Source: Adiantum capillus-veneris
Lineage: Eukaryota; Streptophyta; Polypodiopsida; Polypodiales; Pteridaceae
Direction: 5' to 3'
Assembly: GCA_014529385.2 (NCBI GenBank)
Contig: CM043963.1
Span: 76,084,412 to 76,148,411 of the forward strand
DNA length: 64,000 bases
The position numbers and the translations under genes are program-made. Under the pieces are notes generated by a model. It ran no database searches and was not told the origin of the DNA. It saw nothing but the letters and a program-made list of their open reading frames with translations. This document shows positions 22,548 through 33,837 of the stretch, piece after piece (position 1 is the first letter of the stretch; each line of letters starts with the position of its first letter).

Positions 22548-22946
22548 CTATGGTTGGTTGCTCCTTCTTTGCATTGACTGGAGGTGCTTTTGGGGCTTTT
22601 GATGGTGTTGTTGAAGATTTTCCTTGTGGTTGAAAGAAGATGTTCCTCCATCTTCTATCAGGATCAGACTCTCTTTTATATGATGGGAGTAAACTATGTG
22701 GAAAGTATCCTTGTACTCTCCAGTGCTCAGCTTGAGTACGGCTTCTGCCATGCCAAAGCTAGGAATCATTATTTTAGAACTTGTGTACACTATCTCCTTT
22801 AGCTCGGTGATTGGCGGCTTCCCCATCATTATCCACAGATCATAAGACATTAGATTCTTTGTTGCTTTTGAATCTATTACAGCTGAACATGTGATTTTGA
22901 GTCCTGTTTCTTCGCATATGCTGAATTTGATCGTCATAGGAGACAA
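22548..22946 (-). pseudogene. Second aspartic-protease-like domain (PR2) of element B'
   Basis: Reads with the retropepsin pattern: an N-terminal strand, the active-site-like segment CSAVIDSKATKNLMS in which the Gly of D-[ST]-G is Lys, a flap-like middle, and FHIVYSHHIKESLILIEDG at the end. It is in the same frame as PR1 upstream (23798 to 23217) and the linker (23144 to 22947), broken by three stops. In B the RT, RNase H and integrase lie between PR1 and PR2; here they are missing. With D-S-K it is unlikely to be catalytic. Confidence 0.6.
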
Positions 22947-23216
22947 TCAATCTTCTTCCTTGTCCGTGTTCTTCTTTTGATCTTGCGTTTGCTGAACATT
23001 TGATGAACTTGGAAACTTTGCTTCTTCATCTGCTTTCATTTGGACTTGTTCTGGGGTCGTCTTCTTTAAAACAGATTTTGTCAATTCTTCTGGTATGTCA
23101 ATGATGACATATTCTCGTGGCTGCTCTGCTTCCTTCATTTGCACTTTGGATTTATGCTACAAGACGTAGCCATCTGTCTGACATTTTTTGCTTTCACACT
23201 CACAAACCTTGTTAGC
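22947..23216 (-). pseudogene. Linker between PR1 and PR2 in element B'
   Basis: Charged, glutamine- and lysine-rich segment (REYVIIDIPEELTKSVL, then VQQTQDQKKNTDKEE). In frame with both neighbours apart from stops. It lies where the polymerase block has been lost. Confidence 0.5.
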
Positions 23217-23967
23217 TTACTTCAACACCTTTATCGTAAATAAGGGAGTTATATCATAGCCATCTTCATCGTAAAATTTGGTGTTGGTCACCTCATTTAC
23301 ACACACATCAAGAGTGGCAAGAATTTGTTGCCATCCAAATGGTTCAAACATCTCTTTTGAAAAAGGCTCTGGTACATATGCCTCGTCTTGTACTGACCTA
23401 TCATGAATGCAATCCTCTTTTTTCAAACTATCACCCTCTCCACATGTCCAATTGTGAGCTTTGTTTTGCATCCAAGCACGCATTTCTGCTTCTTGGCCAG
23501 TTGTGGAGTTTAATTCCTCTCCAAGGGTTCGTTCCACATCTCTATAACTATGGTCCGTGACATTGATCTTCGTAGTGACATCCTTGTGTCTTAGGTATAT
23601 GTAGTCAAAGCCCCAATCTTGTACCATTTTGAGATGATGCATAAATGGTCTGCTCAATATGATATCAAAGTTGCTGCCCTTGTCAAAATTCATTATGGCA
23701 AAGGTGTGCTCATACTCTATGCCACACGGAGATACAATGATTTGTTCTAATATTCCTATCGGTCTCTCCACGTAACCATCCGCTAATTGCAGTTTCATTC
23801 AAGTTTTCATAAGAGCAGGCTTTTTCCAATTTTTCCATATTTCTTTGGTTGCAAAGGAAATTCCTACCCCACTATCTAATATAGCAACTGTCTTTAATCC
23901 TTTGTACTCAAGTGGTAAGGTGGTGTTTCCTTCTTCTACCCACCTTATTTACTGGTACTGGCTTTGT
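23217..23967 (-). pseudogene. Aspartic protease (PR1) of element B'
   Basis: Active site AILDSGVGISFAT (about 23900-23860) and IILSRPFMHHLKMVQDWG (the G of L-G-R-P replaced by S). A TGA stop separates the active-site part from the rest (just before MKLQLADGY at 23798); element B has a TGA at exactly the same codon (about 43664). After the protease comes the conserved segment PEPFSKEMFEPFGWQQILAT, also in B. The usual role is processing of Gag-Pol. Confidence 0.75.
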
Positions 23968-26436
23968 CTATGGCTTCTGAGGTGAAGTCTCATCTATGTT
24001 TTCATCTGCAAGTTGGTCATGTGAAGGGATTTTCAACCCCATCTTCTCCATTTGGCCCCATAGATGCGGTCTAATTTTTAGTAGCTCTGAGAGATAAAGT
24101 GTGCATTGTATAGGAGAAGACATCAATTTGTGCAAGCTCTTGATATCTATCATTTTTGGTGTGGCTTTCCACTGAGAAGGTACCATTTTAATCTCAAATT
24201 TTGTTTCAAATTCTCCTATGACAGATGGAAAAGTCTGTAGAGAGCGTGGTTTTCTCTCTTCATATGCTACAGACTCGACATCCCCATATAAAGATCTTAT
24301 ATCCCTTGGAAAAAAATCATGATCCATGTTTATCTTAGGGATAGGTGTTGATTGTAAAGTAGCACTACCATCTTTTTGGTTTCTGATTGATTCCCATAAT
24401 GATTGTGGCCACGGTTCTTCTACCTCTGGAATAGGCATCACTACTTGTGAACCCACCCCATCTGTGGTATTGGCTACTTCCCTTGTATCTAAAGGTACCT
24501 CAACTCCTAGCTCTTCCTGGTCTCTGTTTACAATACCATGGCTCTCCATTTCTTTGATTTTTTCGCGTATTAGCACCTCCGTTTTTGGAGCATCTGGAAG
24601 ATGTGGTTCCATAATATTTGGGACTTCTGGATGAGCTCCTTGCACATCTGCAACCTCTCTTTTTCATACCCTGGATGAGGATATATTAGCCATCTATCCT
24701 CTTAGGTTTGATTGGGTTTTAGCCTAGCTTCATAGGCCCTCAAAATAGTATCTAAACGTTCAAAGAGTTTGTCGACCAAGACTAAACTCTTTAGATCCCT
24801 TTGCGTTTTTCTTGCTCTCGTCTAAGCTGTTCTCTTGCTTGATTAAATTTGATTTCTAAAGCTGTTTTCTCCTTCATACTCTTCGCTTTCATTTTGTCTT
24901 GTTCGGCTTTCCATGATTTTCTTTCTGCTCTCACCGATATGTTCTCGATTTTTGTTTGAACAGGCAATGTGGCTTCCTCCTGAACGATTGCATTTTTGGC
25001 ATCTTCTTGAGCTTGAGCTTGAGTCATCACCCTTACAGGAATTGTGGGTTCTACCTCAGATCCTCTTGAAGAAGGCATCACGCCTATATCATTCATTGTT
25101 GCTTTCCCTTTGTAGTCTAGATTTTTAGCACAGTCTTGGCGTAGATGGTCTCTTCCACAATGTTCAGAGAATACAAATAATTCTATTTGTGGAACTTTGT
25201 TTGGACAATTTCATGCCCAATGATCACCTCCACATTCATAGCATGGATCGTCTTGTTTCATAGCCAGTGATCCAACCAATGGTTGTTCTTTCCTTGTAAG
25301 AATGTTCTTTGACCCATAATCCTGATTGGTTAGAAACATGAGTGTATTGTCATCCATGGAGTACTGATTTCTTGTAGATGGAGTACTGATTTCTTTCAGG
25401 TTGTGGCACATGCATTGGTTGAGTCTACTTGACTACTACTCTACTATCTTTTAGAAGATGTGGTTGCTGCCCTATCATACATTACGGTTTTGGTTGAGTG
25501 CTACACCATGCAGTGGGGTGATCCCCTCCACAAATATTACATCTCCTCAATTGAGGTTGTCATACATTTAGGTTCTATTTGTAGCCTTTGTTTATTATTT
25601 CAATCACCCCCTCGACCACTTGATCAATGATTGGTTCCCAAGGAGTTTGAACATCTCTCTTTGTTGTTGATTCTCTCTTCGAAGATGAGGTACAACTAGT
25701 TGCATTGTCTGTATCTTCAAATACCTCTCCGTAGGCCTTACAATTGTCAACTAGATATAGAGCTTCTGTAGTGACTTGCTCGAACGTTGTGCATCCTTTC
25801 AAATGTAGATCCTTTTTTAGAGTCTCGTTTCTCAAGCCCTCAATGAAGAGAACTGATAATTTCTCATCTTGTGGTAGCTCTCTTGCAGGACATCTGTCTA
25901 TGTATTGTTTGAAGCGAATCGTGGTCTCTTGGAAAGATGTCTCTAGCTCTCACCTCTCATCTTGGAGAAAATCCCGGTGGAATCCTCTCTAATGTGTACT
26001 CTGGCATCGTTTTTGGCTAAAAGTAAGTAGAGATCGGAGTACCCTTGTATGTGTATCATCTTAAGTCAAGCCGATCAACAAGTATATACTCACATCCATA
26101 CTTATCTACCATCAAAACTTACACTCCGTGGGCATGTGTATACGTGAATGCATAGAGGTTCTTATGGGTGGTCTACTCTCTAGCATTGGGTTCTACACAC
26201 TTGTAGAGGATACATAAATCTCCATTTGTGAACCTATACAAACCCTCATGAGCATAGTCATTTATAACTCTCATGGATTCGTTGGTCCTAAAGAATCTCA
26301 CATTTGGCTTGTTGATCAAAGGATGCCTCTCCTCTATGTATTCTCCCACTACCACTGTTGGAGGCATTGCAATGTTTGTTTCATTTTTCATGTCTCTGAG
26401 TGGAGTAGAGAACCATGGCGGTGGATGATTTGTCAT
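23968..26436 (-). pseudogene. gag pseudogene of element B'
   Basis: In minus-strand order: N-terminal part (26436 to 26173, from ATG), gag core (about 25990 to 25575, with NETLKKDLHLK and EALYLVDNCKAYGEV), zinc knuckles of spacing CX2CX3HX4C (about 25530, CNICGGDHPTAWC; about 25240, CYECGGDHWA) and a third that has lost its first Cys, a lysine/glutamate-rich coiled coil (25096 to 24791) and a C-terminal region (24645 to 23968). The pieces lie in different frames. It matches fragment C (13741-16224) and the start of B (42952). Confidence 0.75.
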
Positions 26437-26442
26437 GTTTGA

Positions 26443-26842
26443 GGCTCACTCAAAACTCTCAAGATAGTCCTTGACAAGTCCACTTTGGCTTAGTGCAACT
26501 TATCCCTTTTTACCCCCGATCAGGTCTCTCAAAAGTCAAGATTTTGTGACTTTTTGGTCTCTAGAAACTGGTCTTGGGGTACCCTAAAATTTTGGATTTA
26601 GGAAACCTAGAAAAATTCAGCTGGCTATACTTGACTCAATTTGGAGTTTTCTATCAAAAGTTAGAGCAATTTTAGTGAACTTCACTTGAAACATCACTCA
26701 AGACAATCTCAAGATTAGAACATAGGAACTTTGGCTTGTAGATTGATTTCTAGAAGGTATTTTTAGCTCAAACTTGAGATTTGGGATGCAGTGAAGTATG
26801 CCTACAAGATCATCAAGTCAGATACCCCCATTATGCTGAGGT
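26443..26842 (-). other. Sequence upstream of B' gag
   Basis: 400 bp, probable leader. No ORF, no primer-binding site seen. Confidence 0.4.
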
Positions 26843-27418
26843 ACATGGATCATGATCCATGTTCCTTTGTCATTTTTTTTTCAAATTTTGACTGTGTGTA
26901 GACAAGGTCATATGCAGGCTATATACCAATTTTCATCAAATTCTGAGGTTGAGGTACATGGATCACGATCCATGTTCAACCACATCTGAACTTGATCTCT
27001 TGGTAGCTTGTTCCTCACTATGTCCACAAGCTAAATCTCAAATCTTTTTGGTTTTGGATTTGTTTTGACGGGTCAAATGTCCAATACAAGCTGTGCACTG
27101 CGATTTTTAGTTTGTCACCTGTTTTGCTCCCTTTTGACCCAAATTTGATCAATTCTTTTCAAAATTGGACTTGGGGATATGGTTCCTTGTGTATGCACTT
27201 CTGATGTGGAAAGTTTCAGGTTAAGCTGTCACTATGGGTACATGGATCACGATCCATGTTTGGAGGCCAAACTGGCTTTTCTTGGTACCATCAGATTCAG
27301 CTTGATTAGTAGGTCGTATGGTATCAATTTTTTAAAAAATCTACCTCTGGATTGAAAGTTAGGTCAATTCTAGCACTTGCTCAGAGTACTTGGCAGTTTT
27401 GGCTTTTGTGTAAGATCC
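26843..27418 (+). repeat. Palindrome-bearing tandem repeat, part 1
   Basis: Three 20-bp palindromes or near-palindromes: 26843-26862 (ACATGGATCATGATCCATGT), 26956-26975 and 27240-27259 (both ACATGGATCACGATCCATGT). The last two are 284 bp apart. The array continues at 32297 after the inserted element G; with G removed the next palindrome is 281 bp on. The DNA between the palindromes is strongly diverged. Confidence 0.8.
27414..27418. repeat. Target duplication of G, left (TTTTG)
   Basis: Identical to 32292-32296. Confidence 0.75.
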
Positions 27419-29079
27419 CCAACCCGCCTACACCAAGATCGGGATGGGATCCTTGACAGGTCTCTAGGCCTTATAAAAATCGGAGTCTCTAAACAAGAAA
27501 AATCCAAGGAATAAACCTTTTCCATTGACAATGGCTTGGGTCTATAGCCCTAGAAGAAGACCTAGTCCTGTCTCGTAGCGGAAACGGGACATTGTATTCA
27601 AACGGCCTACAAAAAAAAATCTAATTCCGTCCCTATAACTTCATCATTCAGATTATGGTTTCCTTAGCCAACGCTTTTTTCCCCCTAACATATGTGAGGG
27701 CACAGCCGTTGGTGGATTCCTCTTCCAAGTGAGAAGTTTCTAAAACGTTTTAGTGCATGGGAATGGATAGTTACCTGACTAATCAAGTCCACCCGTCCAT
27801 GATTGACAACCTTAGTCAATCCCCACTTACCACCCCGCACTCATGCAAGATTCATTTATCTTATTATTACATTGTTTTAACATTTAAAATAATGGTTTCT
27901 TTTAACGTTCCATCACAGTAATTCCTTGAAGACATCATTGAAAGCATTCTTTCAGAAAACAAACATCTTTAAACTTAAGACAGGGTACGGTCAATCAAAA
28001 CATTATCCATAATAACCATGACCAGTACTCTTCTTGTCTCAAGACCACCTAAGGTGAAAAACGGCACCCATTCCTTGTTCAAATCCGGAGTGGAATAAAC
28101 CCCCACCCAAGGTTCCGGGTGCCCATACACCAAACCAGTTGCCCATACAACCGGGCGGCTCCCCTAGGATAAGAACGGTATCCTAACTTATGTAGAAACA
28201 TCAAGACATGACACGGAGTAGAAACTCATCGTTCATGGGGATAACCGACTTAACCGTGGCTAGAAAGCCAATCATTATCATCAATTTATATCAAGGAGTC
28301 GGAGGTGTCTTGAGACAAGCTGTCTTAAGGATGATCAAACATATCTTTCCTAATTCAACCAGTTTTAACCCAAACAATTCTTTCCTACATTATAAACAAA
28401 TGCACACTGGAAGTCACCTTCCGTTTTCAGCCAGTTTATCCTTCCTACGTATGCAATGCTAACTTATAAAAGAACTTAAACTAATTAAAGACTTAATTGA
28501 ATAATGGGAAACCCACCTAGGATTGATTGGCCATCTGTTGTTGCGTTGGTGCCTGAAGACTCTCCTTCGTAGGCCTACTACTAGGCCCGGCTTCGTCGTC
28601 GTGCGACGTTCTAGTTCATTTTGGAGCTACGTCCTCATCATCAGATGTAGAATTTGCTCGGGTCCTTTTTAGTATCATAACTTATTATCCTTATAAAAAG
28701 GACGTCTAATCATTAGGTAAATAGTTCAAAATCTAAACTTAACCTTTGTATTCAACCGTAACCCATCCAAGGTTAAATTTATAGTCTTAATTGATAAATT
28801 CTTGACCTAGTAATTTCTTATAGGCATGATAACTTTTTTTACCGCTTTCCTAAGGGTTTTCTAAGCTCTTTTAACTTTCTTATAATTTTCTATATTTTTT
28901 TTTTCTAATTTTCCCATCAACTTTTAAGCTAATAATCTACTTTATTTGGGCTTAATATTTATTGTATTTTATTTCTCTTAAATATTTCATTTCCTCAACT
29001 TGATATCATAGGTTTACACTTACTATAATTTTCCTAAAAACTTTTGACCACAAGGTCTATTTATTTTAATTAATCATTC

Positions 29080-31375
29080 GTTAAAAATAGGACTTTTGGT
29101 CAATTATAATTTCTAATCTCACCAATTAACTATGGTATAATTACCACAACTAGATAAGGATATTTTTGACCTCTGGTAATTATCTTATTATTTTCTAACT
29201 TAATTATATAATTTTCATCTTCAATTTTTAGCTAAAATTTGGATAATTTGACTTAGATAAATATCTATACTACTTTTCTAACCTTGGAATAATTATCACG
29301 GCCTCTTTGTTCTATAATACAACTCTAATAAATAGCATGTAATTATAGCACATGATTTACTAATTTCCCTCTTTAGTTTTTAGCTAAAAATAGTACAAAT
29401 TGACTTAGATAAATATCTATACTACTTTTCTAACTGTGGTATAATTATCACGGCCTCTTTATCCTACATTATAGCTCTAATAAATAGCATGTAATTATAG
29501 CACATGATTTACTAATTTCCCCCTTTTGTTTTTTAGCTAAAAATAGTATGATTTCACTTAGATAAATATCTATACTACTTTTCTAACCTTGACATAATTA
29601 TCACAACCTCTTGACCCTATAATAGAGCTTTGATAAATAGCATGTAATTATAGCACATGATTTACTAATTTCCCCCTTTACTCTTTAGTTAAAAACAGTA
29701 TAATTTGGCTTGAATAAATATCTATACTACTTTTCTAACCTTGACATAATTATCACTGCCTCTTTACCTTATAAATTAGCTCTGAAAAATAGAATGTAAT
29801 TATAGCACATGATTTACTAATTTTCCACTTTACTTTTTAGCTAGAAACAATATAATTTGACATAGATAAATATCTATACTACTTTTCTAACCTTGGCATA
29901 ATTATCACGGCCTCTTGACCCTATAATACAGCTCTGATAAATAGCATGTAGTTATAGCACATGATTTACTAATTTCCCTCTTTACTTTTTAGCTAGAAAC
30001 AGTATAATTTGACTTAAATAAATATCTATACTACTTTCCTAACCTTGGAATAATTATCACGGCATCTTGACCCTATAATACAGCTTTGATAAATAGCATG
30101 TAATTCTAGCACATGATTTACTAATTTCCCTCTTTAATTTTTTGCTAGAAACAGTATACTTTGACTTAAATAAATATCTATACTACTTTTCTAACCTTGG
30201 CATAATTATCACGGCCTCTTTGCCCTATAATACAGCTCTAAAAAATATGATGTAATTATAGCACACGATTTACTAATTTCCTCTTTTAATTTACCCCTGA
30301 AACCAGCGTAATTTCACTAAGATAATTAGTTAAACTAATTTTCTGAGCTTCTCCTAGTTATCACACGTTTCTTAACACCTAATTAACCACTAATAATTAT
30401 AAAAAAGCATTTTAATTCCATTTACTAAATTCCCCTATTTAAATTTCTCAAAAAACAGGGTATTTTAGCTAAAGTAATTAGCTACATTAATTTCCTGATC
30501 TTCTCCTAATTATCACGGGCTTTTGAACACTTAGTTAACCATTGATAATTATATGACAGCATTTTAATTCCATTTACTAATTTCCCCTATTTAAATTACT
30601 CAAAAAACAGGGTATTTTAGCTAAAGTAATTAGCTAGCTTAATTTTATGAACTTCTCCTAATTATCACGGCTTTTTGAACACTTCATTAACCACTGATAA
30701 TTATATGATAACATTTGAATTCCATTTATAATTTCCCCTATTTAAATTGCTCAAAAACCAGTGTATTTTAGCTAAATTAATTTCCTGATCTTCTTCTAAT
30801 TATCACGGGTTTTTGAACACCTAATTAATCATTGATAATTATATGACAGCATTTGAATTCCATTTACTAATTTCCCCTATTTAAATTACTCAAAAAATAG
30901 GGTATTTTAGCTAAAATAATTAGCTATATTAACTTTCTGAACTTCACCTAATTATCACGGCTTTCTAAACATCTAATTAACCACTGATAATTATATGACA
31001 AGATTTGAATTCCATTTACTAATTTCCCCTATCTAAATTACTCAAAAAACAGGGTATTTTAGCTAAAGTAATTAGCTAGATTAATTTTCTGAACTTATCC
31101 TAATTATCACGGCTTCTTGAACACCTAATTAACCACTTATAATTATATTAAATAATTTGAATTCCAATTACTAATTTTCCCTATTTAAATTGATCAAAAA
31201 ACAAGGTATTTCTGCTAAAATAATTAGCTAGATTAACTTTCTGAGATTTTCCTAATTATCACGGGTTCTTCAAAACTTAATTAACCACTAATAATTATAT
31301 GAAAGCATTTGAAATCCATTTACTAATTTCCCCTATTAAAATTGTTCAAAAAACAGAGTAATTATGCCTAATTAA
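29080..31375. repeat. 152-bp tandem repeat, about 15 units
   Basis: Marking the end of the motif AATTATCAC, units end at 29147, 29299, 29451, 29604, 29756, 29908, 30060, 30212, 30364, 30516, 30668, 30806, 30958, 31110 and 31262. Of 14 steps, 12 are exactly 152 bp, one 153 and one 138. Units up to about 30290 form one subtype (with ATATCTATACTACTTTTCTA) and later ones another (with GTATTTTAGCTAAA). Very AT-rich, noncoding. Confidence 0.95.
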
Positions 31376-31804
31376 TTAGGAAAAATTCTCAGAAAATTAT
31401 AGGAGAATTTTTCTAGATTAATAACTGTCTAATGCATCTCTGATAAAAAATTCAACTTAATCTAATCCTAATTAATATTTTTACTATTAATTCATGGTTA
31501 ATTTGGCTAATTTCCGCCTTAATATGATAGGATAAATAATCAGCTTAGTATTACTAAGCTTAATTATAATAATCAGCAGAGATTAATTAATTTGAAGAGG
31601 TTTTATGAGCATACATAGGTCTAATCTTTGATTTATTAGTAAAATAACTTAATCTAACCTTGCTAATTAAGAAGGATTAGACTAATTACCGTTTAAGTTA
31701 ATCAATTAGAGATTAATCTCTAATGATTTCTGCGTAGTGTCCTCTCTAGATGAGAGAGAGAGTATCAAGGCTCCGAGTCTGTGTAAAATGTGAAGCTAGG
31801 GGTC

Positions 31805-31813
31805 CTATTTATA
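31805..31813 (-). promoter_or_regulatory. TATA box in G
   Basis: TATAAATAG on the minus strand, the consensus plant TATA box. The tandem array lies downstream of it, so it would be transcribed. Confidence 0.5.
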
Positions 31814-32291
31814 GTTTTCTGGCACTCATAAGCTCTCACCGGCTGAAAAAGGCAGTTGCTTGAAGTTCAAGCAGCCCCTAGCAAGTCAAAAAACGACCCC
31901 TGCTGCTAAATGAGTCCCTGGCAGGTCAGTGATGACCCTCCCATTACCTGCCAGCTTTTAAAATATCAATTATGCTATATTTTGACCTATTTTTGCTTAA
32001 TTGGTAAATATCTAGGAGGACTTTAATAAAGTCTATGCTTAAATGATTACTGCAACCCTTCAATTTTACCTATTTTACTCAATTCACAGTGTAAACTTCC
32101 AGGGGTCATAACTATGCCAGTTTTTATCGGAATTCAATTCTGAAAATTTCTAGCCCGGGGTTTGCTGTGCTTAAGATTCCAAAAATACCAATATTTGCCA
32201 TCGGACAATTCTACATTGCTTTTTCAATAATCACATCAGTTTGATTAAGCTTTATACAACCTTTAAGGTTTCAGAAACTGGAAACCTTACA

Positions 32292-32296
32292 TTTTG
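32292..32296. repeat. Target duplication of G, right (TTTTG)
   Basis: Identical to 27414-27418. Confidence 0.75.
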
Positions 32297-33537
32297 ACTT
32301 GGTCTTTTATACCCAAATTCAGTTTTGAAAAGACCATTAGACTCCATGTGATGTCCTCTAGCTATGATGCAAGTTTGATATATGTTTGTAACAGGGGAAC
32401 ATGGATCAAAATCCATGTACCTATGTGTCAGCAGATGGTGATGAAACTTGACTCACAGCTTGCCCTTGGTCTCTTGATGCTAGCTATATAGTTTTTATGT
32501 GATTTGGATCATTGTAGGTCAAACAAAAGTCAATTTACAGGTCTGCTTTTGACACTTTTCACCCATTTTTTGAACTTTTCTGACAAAATTTCTTTGGGGA
32601 CTTTTGTTCACAATGGTCTCTGCTATAGGTTGGAAAAGTTTATGTCCAAAAATTTCTCAAGGGTACATGGATCGCGATCCATGTTCCACCACTTTTGGAT
32701 CTGAATTTTTGGTGTGTTGATAGCTTGTGATCTTTGTAGCTTGCTCCATAAAGAATTTTTGGATTTGGATAAGTTTTGCCCAACCAAAACTGACTTCTAC
32801 AATTTGTTGTGCAATTTTGACAATGTTCTATTTTTGGCTCTTTTGACCACTTTTTTAAACCTTTTTGATTTTTTTTTTTTTGGGAAGAGTGGTTGCCTAT
32901 GTCTTAGCTACCTACTGCTCAAATCTCAGCCAAAAAAATTTCGAAATTTTTCCATGAGATACATGGATCGCGATCCATGTTCCATCACATCTGAACACCA
33001 AATTTGGCTTGATGATTATCTGCAGTGTCAGTATTCTATTCCACCACTTCTTTTTGGATTTGGACAATATTCCACAGTCAAAAGTGAGTTTTTCTATCTA
33101 CTTTGCGGTTTTTGACTAGTTTCTGTATTTGGCTATTTTGACGAACTTTTTTCAATTTGTTGACATGGTCCCTTAAGGCAACTTTGTTTTACTAGTTATC
33201 AGGGATGTACTTGTCAAATATCAGCCCCAAATATCAAAAGATACATGGATCGCGATCCATGTTTAACAACATTTTTTCATGAATTTTGTTCTGTTGGTTC
33301 TCTATTCTCTGTAGAAGCCAAATCTCACCCCTTTTTGAATTTGGATCCCAAAATCTCAAGATTTGCCCAATTTTGTGTCCGAATCTTTATTGTGGTTGTT
33401 TTTTTCCTAACAATCAATTTTGATGTGATTTTTGAGTTTTTCTTTCAAGTAAAGTTGATCATAATAATGTCCCACTCATGTACACTGTAACTAGTCACTT
33501 TCCTGCAAAATTGGTCTCTGAGGTATATGGATCGCGA
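32297..33537 (+). repeat. Palindrome-bearing tandem repeat, part 2
   Basis: Palindromes at 32399-32418 (ACATGGATCAAAATCCATGT), 32665-32684, 32961-32980 and 33243-33262 (the last three all ACATGGATCGCGATCCATGT, perfect 20-bp palindromes), and a half palindrome at 33525-33537 cut off by LTR R. Spacings 266, 296, 282 and 282 bp. ORFs in it are low-complexity and unsupported. Confidence 0.85.
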
Positions 33538-33837
33538 AATCTGCCTATGTCCTTTCTCACAGCTCTAGGTCATCAAGCCATTTCGGCACTCGAACGGACT
33601 TGAAATACAACGAACCTTTAGGAGGAGGTCTAGGACACCTAGGGGCACTATCCTATCAAGTCTGGTTGCAATCTGACAAGGTACCAAAATCACAATCCAT
33701 CATGAAAAAGGTCCTTAAAATTGCAACAAATCAGTTGAGAAAGGTCGCCCTATGGTTTAGGAACACTCTCTTATGGTTAAAATGACTAAAAATAGTGATT
33801 TAAGTACTCAAAATCTACAATTAAGACTCACAGACGC
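33536..33837 (-). repeat. LTR R, right copy, first part
   Basis: Matches 16233-16546 of LTR R left, including aggaggtctaggacacctagg. Interrupted by element D; continues at 42548. Confidence 0.8.
33834..33837. repeat. Target duplication of D, left (ACGC)
   Basis: ACGC here and at 42544-42547; the uninterrupted copy at 16540-16550 has a single ACGC, confirming the insertion point. Confidence 0.75.

Larger units (their letters stand above)
16886..26442 (-). mobile_element. Element B': family-B Ty3/gypsy element lacking RT, RNase H and integrase
   Basis: Read on the minus strand: gag (26436 to 23968), first protease PR1 (about 23900 to 23217), a short linker, second protease-like domain PR2 (22946 to 22548), the tail (19142 to 18267), 3' untranslated region and polypurine tract, then LTR R. 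The gag, PR1 and PR2 parts match element B, but the 3-kb block for RT, RNase H and integrase between PR1 and PR2 in B is absent. A Copia element (E) is inserted between PR2 and tail. The 5' LTR is probably LTR R right, but 7 kb of repeats lie between and no primer-binding site is seen there. Confidence 0.75.
27419..32291 (-). mobile_element. Element G: probable giant solo LTR (4.9 kb)
   Basis: Bounded by TGTAAG and CTTACA (6-bp inverted ends with TG...CA) and flanked by TTTTG on both sides. Removing it restores the ~282-bp periodicity of the surrounding array, so both borders are firm. No internal LTR pair, primer-binding site or coding motif. A plant-type TATA box, TATAAATAG, lies on the minus strand (31813 to 31805), about 480 bp from the minus-strand start, which suggests the orientation. 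Fifteen 152-bp tandem units fill the middle. A solo LTR is the simplest reading; a non-autonomous TG...CA element is the alternative. Confidence 0.65.

Noticed and set aside
29080-31375. Regular repeats as a CRISPR array
   Set aside because: Units are 152 bp, contiguous without unique spacers, and the sequence is plant nuclear DNA.
32714-33115. 133-codon Phe/Leu-rich ORF
   Set aside because: Lies in the palindrome repeat array, crosses a unit border and has no family motif.
33525-33545. Primer-binding site next to LTR R right, which would make 26443-42951 one element with B'
   Set aside because: The junction holds a cut palindrome, not a TGG-type site, so a single element of that extent is not shown.
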